Source: Trichostrongylus colubriformis (taxonomy: Eukaryota > Nematoda > Chromadorea > Rhabditida > Trichostrongylidae). Taken from it: a DNA stretch of 64,000 nt. Position 1 is the first letter of the stretch, and each line of letters opens with the position of its first letter. This document shows, one piece after another, positions 36,234 to 49,000 of this stretch. The position numbers and the translations under genes were made by a program. The notes beneath the pieces were generated by a model. That model was not told the origin of the DNA. It was given only the letters and a program-made list of their open reading frames with translations, and did no database searches. The stretch covers positions 6,623,725 to 6,687,724 of the forward strand of contig OZ022260.1 in NCBI GenBank assembly GCA_963978905.1, written 5' to 3'.

Positions 36234-39200
36234 TCATTTAGGTGGTCCGGGTGACAAACAAGAATTTGGAGCGGAGTTTGTGACTTGCACTGGGGCATCG
36301 GACGGTGGTTGACTATCGCTTTTCTTCGCTTTCGTACCGTCCTTTTCTTGTCCATTTCTCAAGGTCGGCTCCGTGGGTTCCTCTTTGTTCTCCGAGTCTT
36401 TCTCTGCTTTTTTCTCAGCTTCCTTCTCTTTTGACGTCATCTCTTTTATTGCTGACTTTTCCTTCACATTATCTTTTTCTTTGGACTTAAGGACAACCTT
36501 TTCTTTCGAGCCTGCCGCTGCTTTCTTTCCTGATTTTCTCTTACTACCCGTACCTTTTGGTTTAGTTTCTCTTTTCTCTTCCTCGGTTTCCTTCCCTTTA
36601 CCTTTACCTTCTTCACCCACTTTTTTCTTGTCCTTTTTTGCATCGTTCAAATCATTACTTTCCGGAACAGGTTCCTCGATTTCTATAGGTCCTTTGAGAA
36701 GCTCGCCTGATAATCTCAAACCGAGTTCACGTAGTTTCTCGTCTTCTTTTCTTCGAATACCGAATTTCTCGAAGAGCTTTTTGTCGACGTCAGTCATCGT
36801 CAGTTCCGTTGGCATATCACTTCGTTTCTCCATGTCAGTACTGCCGGTCGTGTGATCGGATGAATCCCTTGAATCCCTTCTTAGTTCCTCCTCCATTATC
36901 GGTGAGACTCTCTTCTGCTCCTTCTGTAATGGGATTTTGTTGAAATATCTCCAAAAGAACTAGGGTTTCTGAAGCACAGCTCGGAGGCCCATCTGTGAAA
37001 AGGGGGATGGCCATGAAAGGAGGACGCAGTTTGGTCAGTAACTGAAAAGCGCGAGAGCGCGCTGGAAATACACCTGCTGGTTGACATGGGGCTACAAAGG
37101 ACTTCGCCATACCCATTATGCTAACAATAATGTAAAGGAGCATATTTTTGACTGTATTCGATACAAGAAGTTACTCACTCGTTTCTTTTTCTTTGGAGGT
37201 GGAGCCGAGTTCACTTTCACGGGATCGCTTTTGAAAAATTCTGCCGCATTTTCCCAAGCATACGGTCCTTTCAGACGTTTTTGCTGAAATATGCTCGAGT
37301 TGCTACTGTTTTTTACTCATTTATTCGGGTGTGTGCAGATATGACAGCGAATCGCTTCGCGGCGCCACCAGTACGATGTGCGAATCGTTTGCTCTTGGAA
37401 GCCCGGCAGAGCGTGGCTGCGTCACCTCTGCGCTTCCACCCATGCTACACTGCCTCGCTTGAAGGCTGCCATGCTCTACCACTGGCAATCGCACCCGGCA
37501 CGCAGTTCGCCGCGGGCGGCCACGCTATTTTCCGCTATATCTGCACACACCCCATTTATTTCATTAACCAGTTGGCTGACGCACACTGCTGTGCGCGTAA
37601 TACTATAGGCGTCAGTAGGTCGATCAGTTTTTCTATAGTGTTTACAGATAATAACACGCTCCGCCCATTGCGGGCGGTTCTGCGTTCATTTGGAATATGC
37701 TCAAGATAGCTTGAACATTGGTTATTTCTACCGATTTTTTCCTGGTCTCAAGGCTGCGTTCTGACCTAGTTACAAGTTTATGTTGTAAGGATCGCCTACT
37801 CGAGGTTCGCTCCGCTCACCAACCCCGGGTCTCTTTCATGAATTTCAGAAACTCATGGCCGACCTCAGCCTTCTTTTCCCCACGTTAGACCATTTTCGAA
37901 CCGAACAAACAATTCCCGGTTCGAAAACGGAACACTCCAGTGCACACTCCACCCACGGTGGGCGGAGCTTAACCTGGTGCATGTGTGTTCCTCAATTCAT
38001 GTCCCATACCCTACCCATACCATCCTTTTTCCCATCTCCTCAGGCGTTTTTCATATAATACCTAATTTAGTGACAAAACGGTCGTACGTACATACAGACA
38101 GACGACGTGTTTTATATATACAGTTCATTTCGGAGTGCCTGATAGGGCTTGGCCTAAGGGCTTGGATGAGAGTGTATCAAACTCTCTCACTCCGCCACAC
38201 ACTTTCACTACTCTGACTCTCGCCACTTAGGCCGCTTCCATACTTTGCGCACCGACGCCGTCACGCGCGTGCCGGCGTCACGCGCTTGCCGGCGTCACGC
38301 GCGTGCCGGCGTCGGTGCGCAAAGTATGGAAGCGGCCTTACCCAAGTTCTTAGGCCACGCCCTATCAGGCGCTGTGAAATGTGCTGTAGGAGGGTTTCTT
38401 GATAATCTTTTTCAGTGTGGGACATTTTTTGCGGTTCTGTCGTTTACTCTTCCTATAATTCTGTGGAACTTACAATGTTTCTGACTGTTTCCGGTTTTTC
38501 CCAATCATACGGATCTGATGCTTTAGCTCCCACACGTTTCATAACCGCTACCAAACCGTTATAGAACATCCTGAAAGTAGGCGTTTGTAGGTACTCATCC
38601 CGACATATCTTTTCGGAATGGTAGATCATCGGTGAACACCAAGTTGTACTTTTTTGCACCGCAAGGATGCGCCATCACGACGCACACCCTTCCTAGCCAC
38701 GCTGAAGTGTTTCCTATCAGTCTACTGACAATGAGATTAGGGGGCGGGATCAGCGTGGATCGGGTGGGTGTGGCGCCGCTTATGACGAGCAAAAAGGATA
38801 CGCCTAAACAGCTGTCCGACGGTCCACTGCCTCGATAAGGTAGGATGATTAAAGTGCTATTGCGAGGTCTTTGATTTGATTTTGCTGATACTCACGAGTA
38901 ATCAGGCCTTTGATAGTAATTCAGTGTCCGAAGATACGGTATGATGCCGTGGAGTTCAACTGAAATGATATTCTCCATCTTCCTACTCATTGAGGACATA
39001 CTATGTAAATTTCTACACAAATCCATTTTATGAATGGTGGCGTTTCATGGACCACTGAGGCATGGGGCTTCGTAGCGGCACGTGAGGTATAGGCCATCTT
39101 CCGATTGTAAGTTAAGGCAGCGAGTTAAGGAGTTATGGTTCCCCTAGGGCTTGGTTCTCGCGATCTATTTGATGCTGGACGAGGCACACGGTTCGCAACC

Positions 39201-42200
39201 GCGCAATCAGTCAGCCATGGACCGTCTAGCTTCAATTGGTCTATTGCACATCTTCAGTGAGTTACCTGGAAAATTCAGCACAAGGTCCTTATCGCTCATG
39301 TTCAATTTTAATATCTCGACCTAAATTTTGTAAGAGTTATCGTTTTTGTCCCTTTTGTCCCAACTGTAGTACCAACCTTCTGCTTGTCACGTATCGTCTG
39401 CCATGGTAATCCACAGTGCAACTCGATAAAAACATAGTAAAGTGACCAGAGATCATCACGACGTCCCTTAATCCGTTAAAGTGAGCTCGTGTCAAAAGCG
39501 TTACCTAAGGGTCTCTCTCGATTACATACTTGTTCCTTCTTCTCGTGCACGTTCGGTGAACAGTATCGTAGCGTTCCGCGGAACTCCGCTGTACCACGTG
39601 CCCGTCTTGGAACCCATTGACCATCTTTCTAGAAGATTCAACATTTTGAAGACGTGTTCCAAGCTGATTGGTAAGTGGGCGGTGCCATAGTCGCCATTGG
39701 TGAATGGGTGTTTGATGGCGTTTTCGCCACACTCCCTGTTTGCGAAAGGTCGAGGACAAAACGCTCTCTCATGCCATTCCACCCATGACGATTGGCGTCT
39801 ACCTCTTGATGGGCGTGGGAGGGTGTGTACCCTTATGTCTGGATTTCGCACCGCGGCGAAGTCGCAAGCGAAGCGATGCGGACGAGCTCAAGGAGCCATG
39901 TTGTTGGGTCCCGAGGCGATTACAAGTCAACTGCGTATCGCGCCCTTAGAGTTACTGTGTAATCATTCTAACAATAAGACCCAACTACCGTGACGCGCAT
40001 AGCTCCATACAGTGCGTCGCACGCCACTGGTCGTCGTGCGAAATCCTGACATAAGGATACACACCCCATGCGATGGGCCACCTTTGCTACTGTACACATG
40101 GAACATAGCGTTGTGGGCGGGTAATTGATGTGGTCATCCACAGAGGAACGAATAGGACGGATATTGTTTACTACTTAGCGCTGCTGTGGGGTAAATAGCA
40201 GGTTATAAATCCTCAAAGTGCTTCGGAGGGCTCCAGGAGCATCGTACCTGTTTAATCGCGTATGATCTGGAGAGTCCGAAATCGAGAATGTGCACAAGTC
40301 GCGCCCTTTCATAGTCTTCTCGGTACCCCATAACGAAGTTATTTGGTTTTATGTCACGATGCACGAAACCGTAATCGTGGACGACTTTTATGCTGAAAAT
40401 TGTCATCGCATAGATTCGGTGTAGTGAATCTAATAGTCTCAGCACAAAACCTGTAAAGGCACTGTATTGCGATGCGAGTCCAGGTTTTTGCGGTCATGTA
40501 CTCCTTTGGACAACTCAACTGTAATTTGTGTCATAGATTGAGTAATGAATTTGACACTGCCTTACTTTTGGATTTTTTATACCTTTAACTCTTTCAAGTT
40601 TTCTCCGAGTAATGTCATTATCATATAGCAGAATCGTCGCCGTTTAGCAGCATGGAATACATTCGGTACGTGAGGTTTTTCACCATCCGCAGCGATTGCT
40701 TTCATTACGTTCATCTGAAGCAGTGTGTGCTATAAATGCTAATATGCAGCAATTACGTCGTGAGAGCATGGTTTGAGTGTAGTGACCACGGACAGTACAA
40801 CGTATTTTACTGCTCATAATATCAAAATTCGTCATCTCCAAATCCCTATCCATGTTGTAAGTACAGCTCGCTGTATTCTCTGCTATCTCATTAAGTCGTC
40901 GTCAGACTTCGGCCGCGTTCATACTTTGCGGTGCCGGCGGCAGGGCGTTTCTTTGCGTCTCCGTCTGTGTCACCCTATCTCGTTAATCGCGTCGTCTCTG
41001 CACCTCCCCGTGCCACTCTGCCACACTGCCAGCCATTCTTTTTCTCAATCACGCCCACCCTCTTGCGTCGTGCCTCACCGTGCCTATTTCTACAGACTAT
41101 AACTGGAACTTGGGCCCTAATTATGCCTTGCAATGACCCTGGTATCGCGTTCTCCTTGTTAATGTGTAGTGTTTTGCGAGCGTTGACGGCTCGCAAGAAG
41201 TCGGTAGACTGAGAACGTTTATGCAGTAAAGAGTCTCAGCTGTGCCGTCCATTAGCTGCCTGTAGCTAGCATAGTTAGTTTGTTTGGAAAGATAATAAAA
41301 CATACCTCGAGTTTAAGCGCAGATCCACCTTCGATGTCATTCGATTCTGCTTTGAGGGCTGCGAATTTTTTGGTGACTACGTTCTCAACCTAAATTTGAG
41401 TTGCGCTCACTTTTATCGGGTTGAATCCTTCGGTTTATCCACTTTGCCGCGTTTTCATACCATGTTTTTAAAGGTCCGGTCACGCTGGCAACAACACCAA
41501 AGCGGAAATGTTTACATACAGAGGAGAGGCGGAGACCCAGCTTCTAGGTCGCATTTATACTCTTCGACCCATCGCGCGGCTGTGCGCGGGGTATGAACGT
41601 GTACTCACGGGACAGAACGTTTCTCGAGTACGCACCATCACGGCGGATTGGCGAATCGGTGACCAGTCGCCAGTCATCTCTTGTTGTCCATCTGCTCTCT
41701 GTACATGCGCTTTTATTTACTTGAAAGTGAAATGGCTGCAGCGGGAGACACGACCGGGGGTGTGTGCACTTATGACAGATTTTCGCGCGGCCGCGCGCGA
41801 TGAGCGGCTCGGCGGGTGCGGGTAGCGGTGGCAGGTTATGGCTGCCTTCAAGCGAAGCAGTGTGGCATGGGTGGAGGAAGCCGGGTGGCATGGGCACAGG
41901 AGGCAGTGTGGCTTGGGTGGAAGTGCAGAGGTGACGCAGCCACGCTTTGCTGGGCTCTCAAGGGTAATCGATTCAGCAAGTCGTACAGATGGCGCCGCGA
42001 GTGCGACGCCGCGAAGCGATTTTCTGTCATAGGTGCACACACCCTACGACATGAATAGAACCGCACCCGCGACAGTAGCTCCCGCTATGACTAATATTAA
42101 GCGACTTGCATGAAGGTTCGCCACTTACGAGCAGTTCAGATCGGCACGATTACAGAATCGAGTCAGGCACAAAGTTTTCCGAAATACTCCGTTGTGCATG

Positions 42201-42412
42201 TAAAATGACTCACCTTGTATACTTGTCCAAATCCTCCCTCATCGATTCTTTTTATAATAACCCAGTTTCCGAAGCTGTAAGAGAAACCAATGTGTGAAAC
42301 CAATGTCTTTGAGCTTATCATATCACTATCACTGCTCTTTATCATAGCACGATGTCGATCACTTCATTGTACACACAGGAGGCTACTTGAGTGGCCCTTC
42401 ATGGGATGGCAT
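36234..42412 (-). CDS. tau-tubulin-kinase/CK1-like protein kinase with Lys/Glu-rich tail
   Basis: A Ser/Thr kinase of the CK1 group, TTBK-like branch, which is greatly expanded in nematodes. Exons in gene order: 42214-42274, 41306-41389, 40583-40714, 40451-40518, 40248-40392, 39530-39628, 39377-39466, 39266-39320, 38896-38959, 38474-38570, 37179-37283, 36234-36923; all phases agree. Motifs in order: glycine loop IDEGGFGQVYK, ATP lysine in KKFAALKAE, hinge YMIMTLLGENL, CPKEYMTAKTWTRIAIQCLY, catalytic loop YGFVHRDIKPNNF, DFG in HILDFGLSRSYA, activation segment FRGTLRYCSPNVHEKKEQ, RRDDLWSLYYVFIELHCGLPW, and LNYYQRPDYS to SDPYDWE. All catalytic residues are present, so it should be active. After the kinase domain come a PPPKKKKRKEQKR basic patch and about 220 residues of Lys/Glu/Asp-rich sequence. 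The first coding exon is unsure; 42387-42412 (MPSHEGPLN) has the right phase but a weak donor. Introns carry at least four elements. Confidence 0.88.
37327..37553. mobile_element. MITE family B copy in a kinase intron
   Basis: Termini GGGTGTGTGCAGATATGAC and the complement TATATCTGCACACACCCC form inverted repeats. The GC-rich interior (CTTCCACCCATGCTACACTG, CGCCGCGGGCGGCCACGC) is very close to the copy at 9228-9460. Confidence 0.8.
38121..38386. mobile_element. TA-flanked MITE, family A copy 3, with nested insertion
   Basis: The element starts CAGTTCATTTCGGAGTGCCT and ends GCGCTGTGAAATGTGCTG, flanked by TA. It is interrupted at 38230-38337 by a second inverted repeat (family D) that is itself flanked by TTA. 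It lies in the intron between the kinase exons 38474-38570 and 37179-37283. Confidence 0.8.
38230..38337. repeat. nested inverted repeat with three 17-bp GC-rich units
   Basis: GGCCGCTTCCATACTTTGCG and its perfect complement bound the element. TTA is present on both sides, a plausible target duplication. The centre repeats GTCACGCGCGTGCCGGC three times (one unit has a single change). Confidence 0.8.
39831..40067. mobile_element. MITE family B variant in a kinase intron
   Basis: GGGTGTGTACCCTTATGTCT at the left is matched by the complement GACATAAGGATACACACCCC. The inner arms TGGATTTCGCACCGCGGC and CGTCGTGCGAAATCCTG also pair. The core differs from the other copies. Confidence 0.65.
41757..42045. 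mobile_element. MITE family B copy in a kinase intron
   Basis: GGGGGTGTGTGCACTTATGA and the complement TCATAGGTGCACACACCC form the termini. The arms carry TTTTCGCGCGGCCGCGCGC and GCGACGCCGCGAAGCGATT. Internal segments recur once (CAGTGTGGCATGGG, CAGTGTGGCTTGGG). Confidence 0.7.
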
Positions 42413-43701
42413 GTGGGCTGATCTTCACGGCACACACGTCATTACTGATACGTCAACAGTGTTCATCAGCCTAGATACGTTATTCGGTATCGGATAGTCC
42501 CGCTCACGAGGGATAAGTAGAATTCTTGCTCGCTCCGCAATTACGGACTGCATGTCTGGTTCCCAACATCCAAAGGGCGCAGAGGTTCTGAGGGTCTTGT
42601 GAGGGCTAAAGAAAAAGTAAAAAATGGAAGCACACGTTGGTTGATAACAACATTCTACTTCAGAATATGGGATGTGTTGCGAAACTCGAATTGAGAGCGC
42701 GGTTTGGGGTCTTATCATGATTTTGCAGCACTACTGCCGTGCTGCCGTTCATCCTCCGGGGGAGTTGCTGGTTTAGCCCCTATCTCATCTGCAATCTATC
42801 CCACCGGCTAGTGATGCAGAGGAGTGCGAAAGACGAGGGGGGAGGGAGTTCGGGTTCATATTTCTAAAGTTTTCGCGGTGTTATTTCGTACTTTCTCATT
42901 TGCTACACTGCTGAGGACCTTTACTTTCATGTCTCTAAAAATGACAATGATGTTTGCCATGTTCTTTACGGTACCGAAATGTTCCTGCTTTCTAATATCT
43001 CTGGCATCCATTTTGAACAGATAGTAGGAACGCTTGGGGTCCGAAGTACTGTAGTGTTCTAGAACCTTCTTAACATTACCGGTAATGGTCAGTAGCTTAC
43101 TTCGCAACTGTTCCACTAGAAAGGTTCTAGAGAATGAGAGAGTTGAACTAACCGTTTGCCTGCAGGAAACCGTGCAGCCGCTTGGTCATCGACCATAACG
43201 ATCGCGACTATGTTAAGAGTGAATGTCTAAGCAAATGAGGAACACTTCCCAAGCGAGAACCATTGTTCGTTACTCGATCACTATCATGCTATCAGGGTGA
43301 TCAAACAGGATGAAGTAAACACACAGACGGGAATGATCCAGGTAACTTTTCTTTTCACTTATTCCTTGCCTGTATCACTCACCAGAATTCTTACGAGTCA
43401 AGGTTGAGCACTCGACCATTCTGTGAATATGAAAGTATCACAGGATCTCATTAGTACTAGTTCTAATGTTTATGGAATGGTATTGGGAACCGCTGCGCTG
43501 CATTTTGTAAATCTAAACCCCTACCGTAAGTGTGCCGGTAGGTATTATTCAAAGCTCGCGATTCAGATACATCTAATCAATATCTTGACCTTTCCGCTGG
43601 AATCGCGAACTCAGAACAATACCTTAGGCTACCGTCACATGCCACGTTTTGGGATTTTTACGGATCGGCGCATCCGTTATCTGTTTTTCCATGCCAGGTA
43701 C

Positions 43702-43767
43702 CACCACGTCAGTTCTTTGGCATTATGGCAGATCACCACGTCAATTCTTCGGCATTATGGCAGATAA
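43702..43767 (+). repeat. 33-bp tandem duplication
   Basis: CACCACGTCA, then TTCTTTGGCATTATGGCAGAT, occurs twice in a row with two or three substitutions. No gene is affected. Confidence 0.65.
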
Positions 43768-44059
43768 CCGAAATCCGATCCGCCGAAAACCTCAAATCGC
43801 TGAGGCGATTTTTTCGATCGGTACGTACCTTGTCCTTCGCCGAATTTACCGTATTGCGCTGATACGCTCAATGTTTCGGTCAGGGCATCTCCTTTACTTG
43901 ACACTAAATATTCAAAATGCAAACTAATTGGTTATGAGCGTAGGAACGCGACTTGAGCATAGAACTTGCGTCGGGTGCGCGACACGATCCGTACGAGATG
44001 AGGACCCCGCATAAATTGGGTCGTGGGCGGTTCCTCTCACACACACACCTCTACTTATA

Positions 44060-45573
44060 CAGTGCTCTGCATAATTATACAGCCACCTATAAATTGTCCA
44101 AAAACTCTGCTCGTTAGGTGATTCAAAAAAAGTCTCTAAGTGAAAGATGTAGCAATTTTAGCCAAGAAACATAGAAGATTCTTTCCTTGATTTGTTTCGA
44201 AAATGGCGCTTATACCGTTCTGCAAAATTATCAGCCACTGAACAATTGACGCACTCGTCAACCGAGAAACAACGAAAAAGAGAAAAATGCTGAGTTTGCG
44301 ATCATTTGGTCCTCTATTGCTCCGAATGGCCACAAATTTTGATGATATAGGTCCATATAAAGATTTTCAGGATGTTTTTAGACCACATGCTGCCACACTT
44401 CGATGACAAGGTCTTTAAACTCCCAGAATCCTTCCAATCGGTCTGAATCCTTTTCCCCATGAAACCCCAGATAATGTTTCATCATGTAAAGATCGGAGCG
44501 GTTCGTTATCCGGGTCAGAAGATCCTTCCGGTGACGGCTTCACCATGATCGAGTGTTCCAGTTGACATGGGATGGTCCATTAACTTACATGAAAACAAGA
44601 TTTCGGTGAAGATTTCGAGACGCATTACAGGAGAAGGGTACGGCACACAAAGGCTCGGTAATCGAATGGTTCATCCTTTCGAGAACGAAACAAAAATTTG
44701 AATGATTATTTGATCCCACACCCTGACACCTCCTTCTTTGAAGTTCTTCTTGAAAACTTAAGTTAGTCCCTCGTGCGATAGCGCCGGTAGCCGTCGGGGA
44801 CGTCGTAGCCGAAACCTTTTTTCATCAGACAGAACAATCTAGAGAAAAAACCAAAGGGGAAAGGTATACAAACTTGAGGAAATTTTCGGACAATTTGTCA
44901 TGGTGTGGGATCAAGTAATCATTCGAATTTTTGTTTCGTTCTTGAAAGATGAAACATCCGATTACCGAGCCTTTGTGCGCCGTACCCTTCTCCTGTCATG
45001 CGTCTCGAAATTTTCACCGCAATCTTGTTTTCATGTAAGTTAGTGGATCATCCCATGCCAACTGGAACACTCGATCGTGGTGAAGCCGTCACCGAATGGA
45101 CCTTCTGACCCGGATAACGAACGGCTCCGATCTTTACATGATGGAAGATTATCTGGGGTTTCACGGGAAAAAGAATTCAGACCGATTGGAAGGTGTCAGG
45201 GAGTACAAAGACGTTGTCATCGAAGCGTGGCAGCATGTGGCCTAGAAACATTCTGAAAATCTTTATATCTACCTATATCATCAAAATTTGTGGCTATTCG
45301 CAAAATCAGCATTTTTCTATTTTTCGTTGTTTCTCGGTTGACGAATGCGTCAATCTGTTCAGTGGCTGTATAATTTTGCAGAATGGTATAAGCGCCATTT
45401 TCGAAACAAGTTAAGAAAAGAATCTTCTGTATTTCTTGGCTAAAATTTGGTATGGATGCGCGAATGCGCGTCCACACTGGCTACATCTTTCACTTAGAGA
45501 CTTTTTCTGAATCACTCTGCGAACAGAGTTTTTGGACAATTTGTAGGTGGCTGTATAATTATGCAGAGCACTG
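44060..45573. mobile_element. 1.5-kb Tc1/mariner-type foldback element
   Basis: The ends are CAGTGCTCTGCATAATTATA and its exact complement, both flanked by TA. The inverted arms run inward for about 670 bp each (44060 to about 44735, and about 44905 to 45573) with roughly 90% identity by eye. They leave a unique centre of about 170 bp. Reading outward from the centre, each arm carries the same short frame end (DLVIEVWQHVV then stop on the left; VVIEAWQHVA then stop on the right), similar to the C-terminal end of Tc1-type transposases. The element therefore looks like two 3' halves of a transposon joined head to head, and cannot encode a full transposase. Confidence 0.8.
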
Positions 45574-46022
45574 TATGTATACGGTGCCCTATCGCAGGTC
45601 GGGTGATGCGACCACACTAATTTCCGCCGTCTAGACTCTCTATATCCATGCCCCTTTATCCAATTGGGGTCACAAAGTGTTACTAGATCTGTATGTCAGC
45701 ATAACAATACTTATCGTTATATTGGCTGAAGCTCTTTAATCAATGCATGAGATTCTTTATGCGAAATGAAATTGTCGCGTAGATGAGTGTACAAGATAGA
45801 CACCGTTTTTTTTTTCTTTTTTCGGGAAGGAAACGATAGAGATCAATATAGTCATAACCCTTTTATTCAGATAAACTCTGTGAATACAATTATTAACTGG
45901 ACTTGATACCACGAAATTGCTAACAACCATTTTAAAATATCCTTCACCAATAACAATCATAGTTTTGGAACGACGGGAGGTTTAGTAACCCTTAATAAAT
46001 TCGAAGCAATCTTTGGTATCAA

Positions 46023-49000
46023 TTACCCGAAATTCGATCGGCACAGCGGACAACTGGTTTGACTGCTTGACTCGAACCATTTGTACTGTAACAGTGAACT
46101 ATGGTTTTTCCAATTCAAAATTACTTTTTGGTTCAATAATAAGTCCTTTCAACAAGATTAGATAGTACTACTATCAAATAGACGCGATAGTATAACCGAA
46201 ACAAACTTCAAAAACAATCAACTCATGTGATCCTTGGGTAGGCTATTTGGCTTATGCCGAATTGAAAGTGGGCTCGTGACGAGAGCAAGCTAACCGCGAT
46301 TATGTTCACGTATGTATAAAAATTGCTACCCTCCCTAAAATGCTACGTGGTATTTAACAAACGGTCAGGTAGGTTTTGACCAGCGATTGCTGACGCTGCG
46401 CACGTTTTGTAAGCGTGCGTTCGACATCGGTAGTAGAGCATCGGATGTTAAGGGGATCGCGAAATAGAGCGCATAATTGGTAGAGTACCACACAGCGATG
46501 GACCGCTGTGAAAACAGAATGTTCCAAGTGACAGGCAATAACGACCACAAGGTTTCACTGTAGCTAACAGCGTATGAAACTATACGATTGAACTTACCAA
46601 GCAATTGGAATGGAATTTGTTCTTGCACTGACGACATTTCACCTGCAAAATCAACATTTTTAATTAACAATTGAGCAAATAAAACAACTGAAAAAAGAAT
46701 AAAAGGACAAATTTACAACACTGGCAAGCCAGAATATGTCTACACAGATGTCTCGCAATTAGGGGGAGAGGGAGGGGCATCCCACTATCTACGCTATTTT
46801 TACCTAAGTCTAGAAGTGAAAACGAATTCTCCGCTCTTCCACTAAGGCTAAGGCAGAAATTTACGCTTGAGTGAGCAGATTGACCACCGCTAGATATGCT
46901 TAAGAGTGCGACATTTTCTGAGATGCCTCTCCTCCTCATTGCGATAGCACCTTAACACAAACCAAAATATCAGTTTTCTGGTTGAGGTAGTCAAAGCGTA
47001 GGAACGTACCTTCGGCAGCTGATGGTTAGTGGAATGGATCGTCATCATGCATATCGTGCATGCCTCAGCACCTTCTACGTCTCGATCGACATTCTTTCGC
47101 CACATCATCACTCCTTCCACGGTTGATCCATTCTAAACAGCTAATAGATGAGCAGTTTGCTGGCAGATGATTTCAGTGTCAGAACGAAAGCGTAAGGAGT
47201 TTCAAGCAAAGTCATCAAGTGGAGATCATTTTGAAGGATGAGCGATGTTCTCACCTGATGGAATAAGTAGGCAGTGAGTTGGAGTAGCCACTTCTTCACT
47301 TTCTCTGATGATACTATGGCTTTATCAATCTGGATAGTTGGTACCGATAATGGCCAATCCGGCGGCATCACTATCGATAGTCGCATTGTCGTCTCTTCAA
47401 CTGTGTATTCGGCCACTACTTCTCCTGAGACCGGCACCACACGGACCTGGAGCGTAACGTTGTTGCGGTATATAGTGTTGACTACATGGGGCGAGGTTCG
47501 TGTACATGATGCAGCGTTAACACTTGAATGGTTATAGAGCGTCTTTTGGGCGGAGTTACCCATGAAATGGTACGCTCAAATGCAGTATCTACAGTGGATT
47601 GTGCAGGAGAAAGTGATGCCGTTCGATTCTCGCCCTTCATCCCACCATGCCAACTATGAAGATGTCGCGTGAATCTCGTAGCGACGCCACATCGGTTCTG
47701 CGCTGCAGTAGTTCTCATTCAGGGAGCTTCTTGTTACGGAAATAGTTCTGGAAATTTCCATGGTGATCCTAACACGAACGGGAATCGTGCAAGGCTTGAT
47801 GGGCTTGGATTGCCCGGGACTACAACTAGCAGTTATAACATAAAGACCGGCATATGATGAGCAATCAGATCAGCATGGTTTCTACCCTTCGACTCATTGA
47901 AGAAGAAAGGACCAGTTCTGCGAGGTCACTTACCTTCAGCATCTTATCTGCTTTGAGCTGTTTCTGATTGGCAACTTTGACCTTGTTAAGTTCAGCGTCC
48001 ACCAGTAACTTGCTGACGTATCGTCGGACATACCTGCGACACTACACTTTTAACCTATTGAATCATCACATAGTTAATCAGCCCTTCTGCAAATACGCGA
48101 CACGTGTACTCCTGGGGCCTTTGTGACCTATTCGGAGTGCCGCACTGAAAACTTACTTGTTCACGATCTGACTACCTGTACTCGGAAGACCAGCATACCA
48201 ATTCCGCACCACAGCCGGCAGACTCCCAAGGGTACTAAACTGGTTATTAATTCAATTATCAAAATTCAAGATAAAAAAGTACACCAGATTAGGTCTGCCC
48301 ACCGATACAACAAATTCGCTGCATATCTTTGGTAAATTTCTGTATTGAAGTCTAGGTTTGGTGAAGTAAAATATTCGGCTTCTTTGGATCTGGCTGTAAT
48401 TACTCGATGCAATTCATGCTGTTGCATACTGTAGGAATTTAACCAGTTGAAACCCACGAATATCTTCAGGACATCGAGCAAGAATCTGAGGTAATGTCGT
48501 AGATACGGAGTGGAGCAAGGCATCACAATAGGCGACCCGTTCTTCATCCGAATAAATACAGCTCTGAAAAGTTCAGTGATCAGCTAATCGCTTCAAACAC
48601 GGAGGGTAGCCATTTAGTCTTATAAACTGTCTATGGATGGAATAACGACTCTCAGAACGTATGTATGGCCTTTCAACGTCAGCCGAGTGCTGTTCTGTCG
48701 TAGCCCTGCGCATTGTGAGGATGACGGTCCCATGCATAATGGCATGACTGAATATTATCCATTCAAATAAATCACCGAAAGGGGCATGAGTGCAGCATCG
48801 AAAGCCATTACTGATGTCCATCCAGAGGCAGTGTCAATCATTCGCGCTAATGTATCGGGTACTACCAAACGCCGTGGTCCTGTAGAAGAAACCTAAAAGA
48901 GATCGGATGGCACATTTCATGAGTGAAAGTAATTGGAGGACGCACAAAGGAAGCTTCCATACCTTTTCTTCCTCAGTCCATTGGTCATTCTCCTGCCTGT

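Larger units (their letters stand above)
42413..46022. other. spacer upstream of the kinase
   Basis: No complete gene is seen. A minus-strand frame at 42856-43116 (about 86 codons, containing TVKNMANIIVIFRDMKVKV) has protein-like composition but no family I know. A 33-bp tandem duplication lies at about 43702-43767. The foldback element occupies 44060-45573. An AATAAA on the minus strand (complement of 45862-45867) is the likely poly(A) signal of LTN1. Confidence 0.5.

Noticed and set aside
36373..36855. A 160-codon plus-strand, Ser/Phe/Leu-rich hydrophobic protein
   Set aside because: It is the antisense of the Lys/Glu-rich exon of the kinase; lysine and glutamate codons read backwards give Phe, Leu and Ser.
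39481..39690. A plus-strand frame reading FRGTPLY...SRR, which looks like a kinase activation segment in inverted orientation
   Set aside because: It is the antisense of the true kinase exon at 39530-39628, whose minus-strand reading FRGTLRYCSPNVHE fits the family, has correct splice sites and joins its neighbours in phase. The resemblance comes from the partly palindromic TTCCGCGGAAC.
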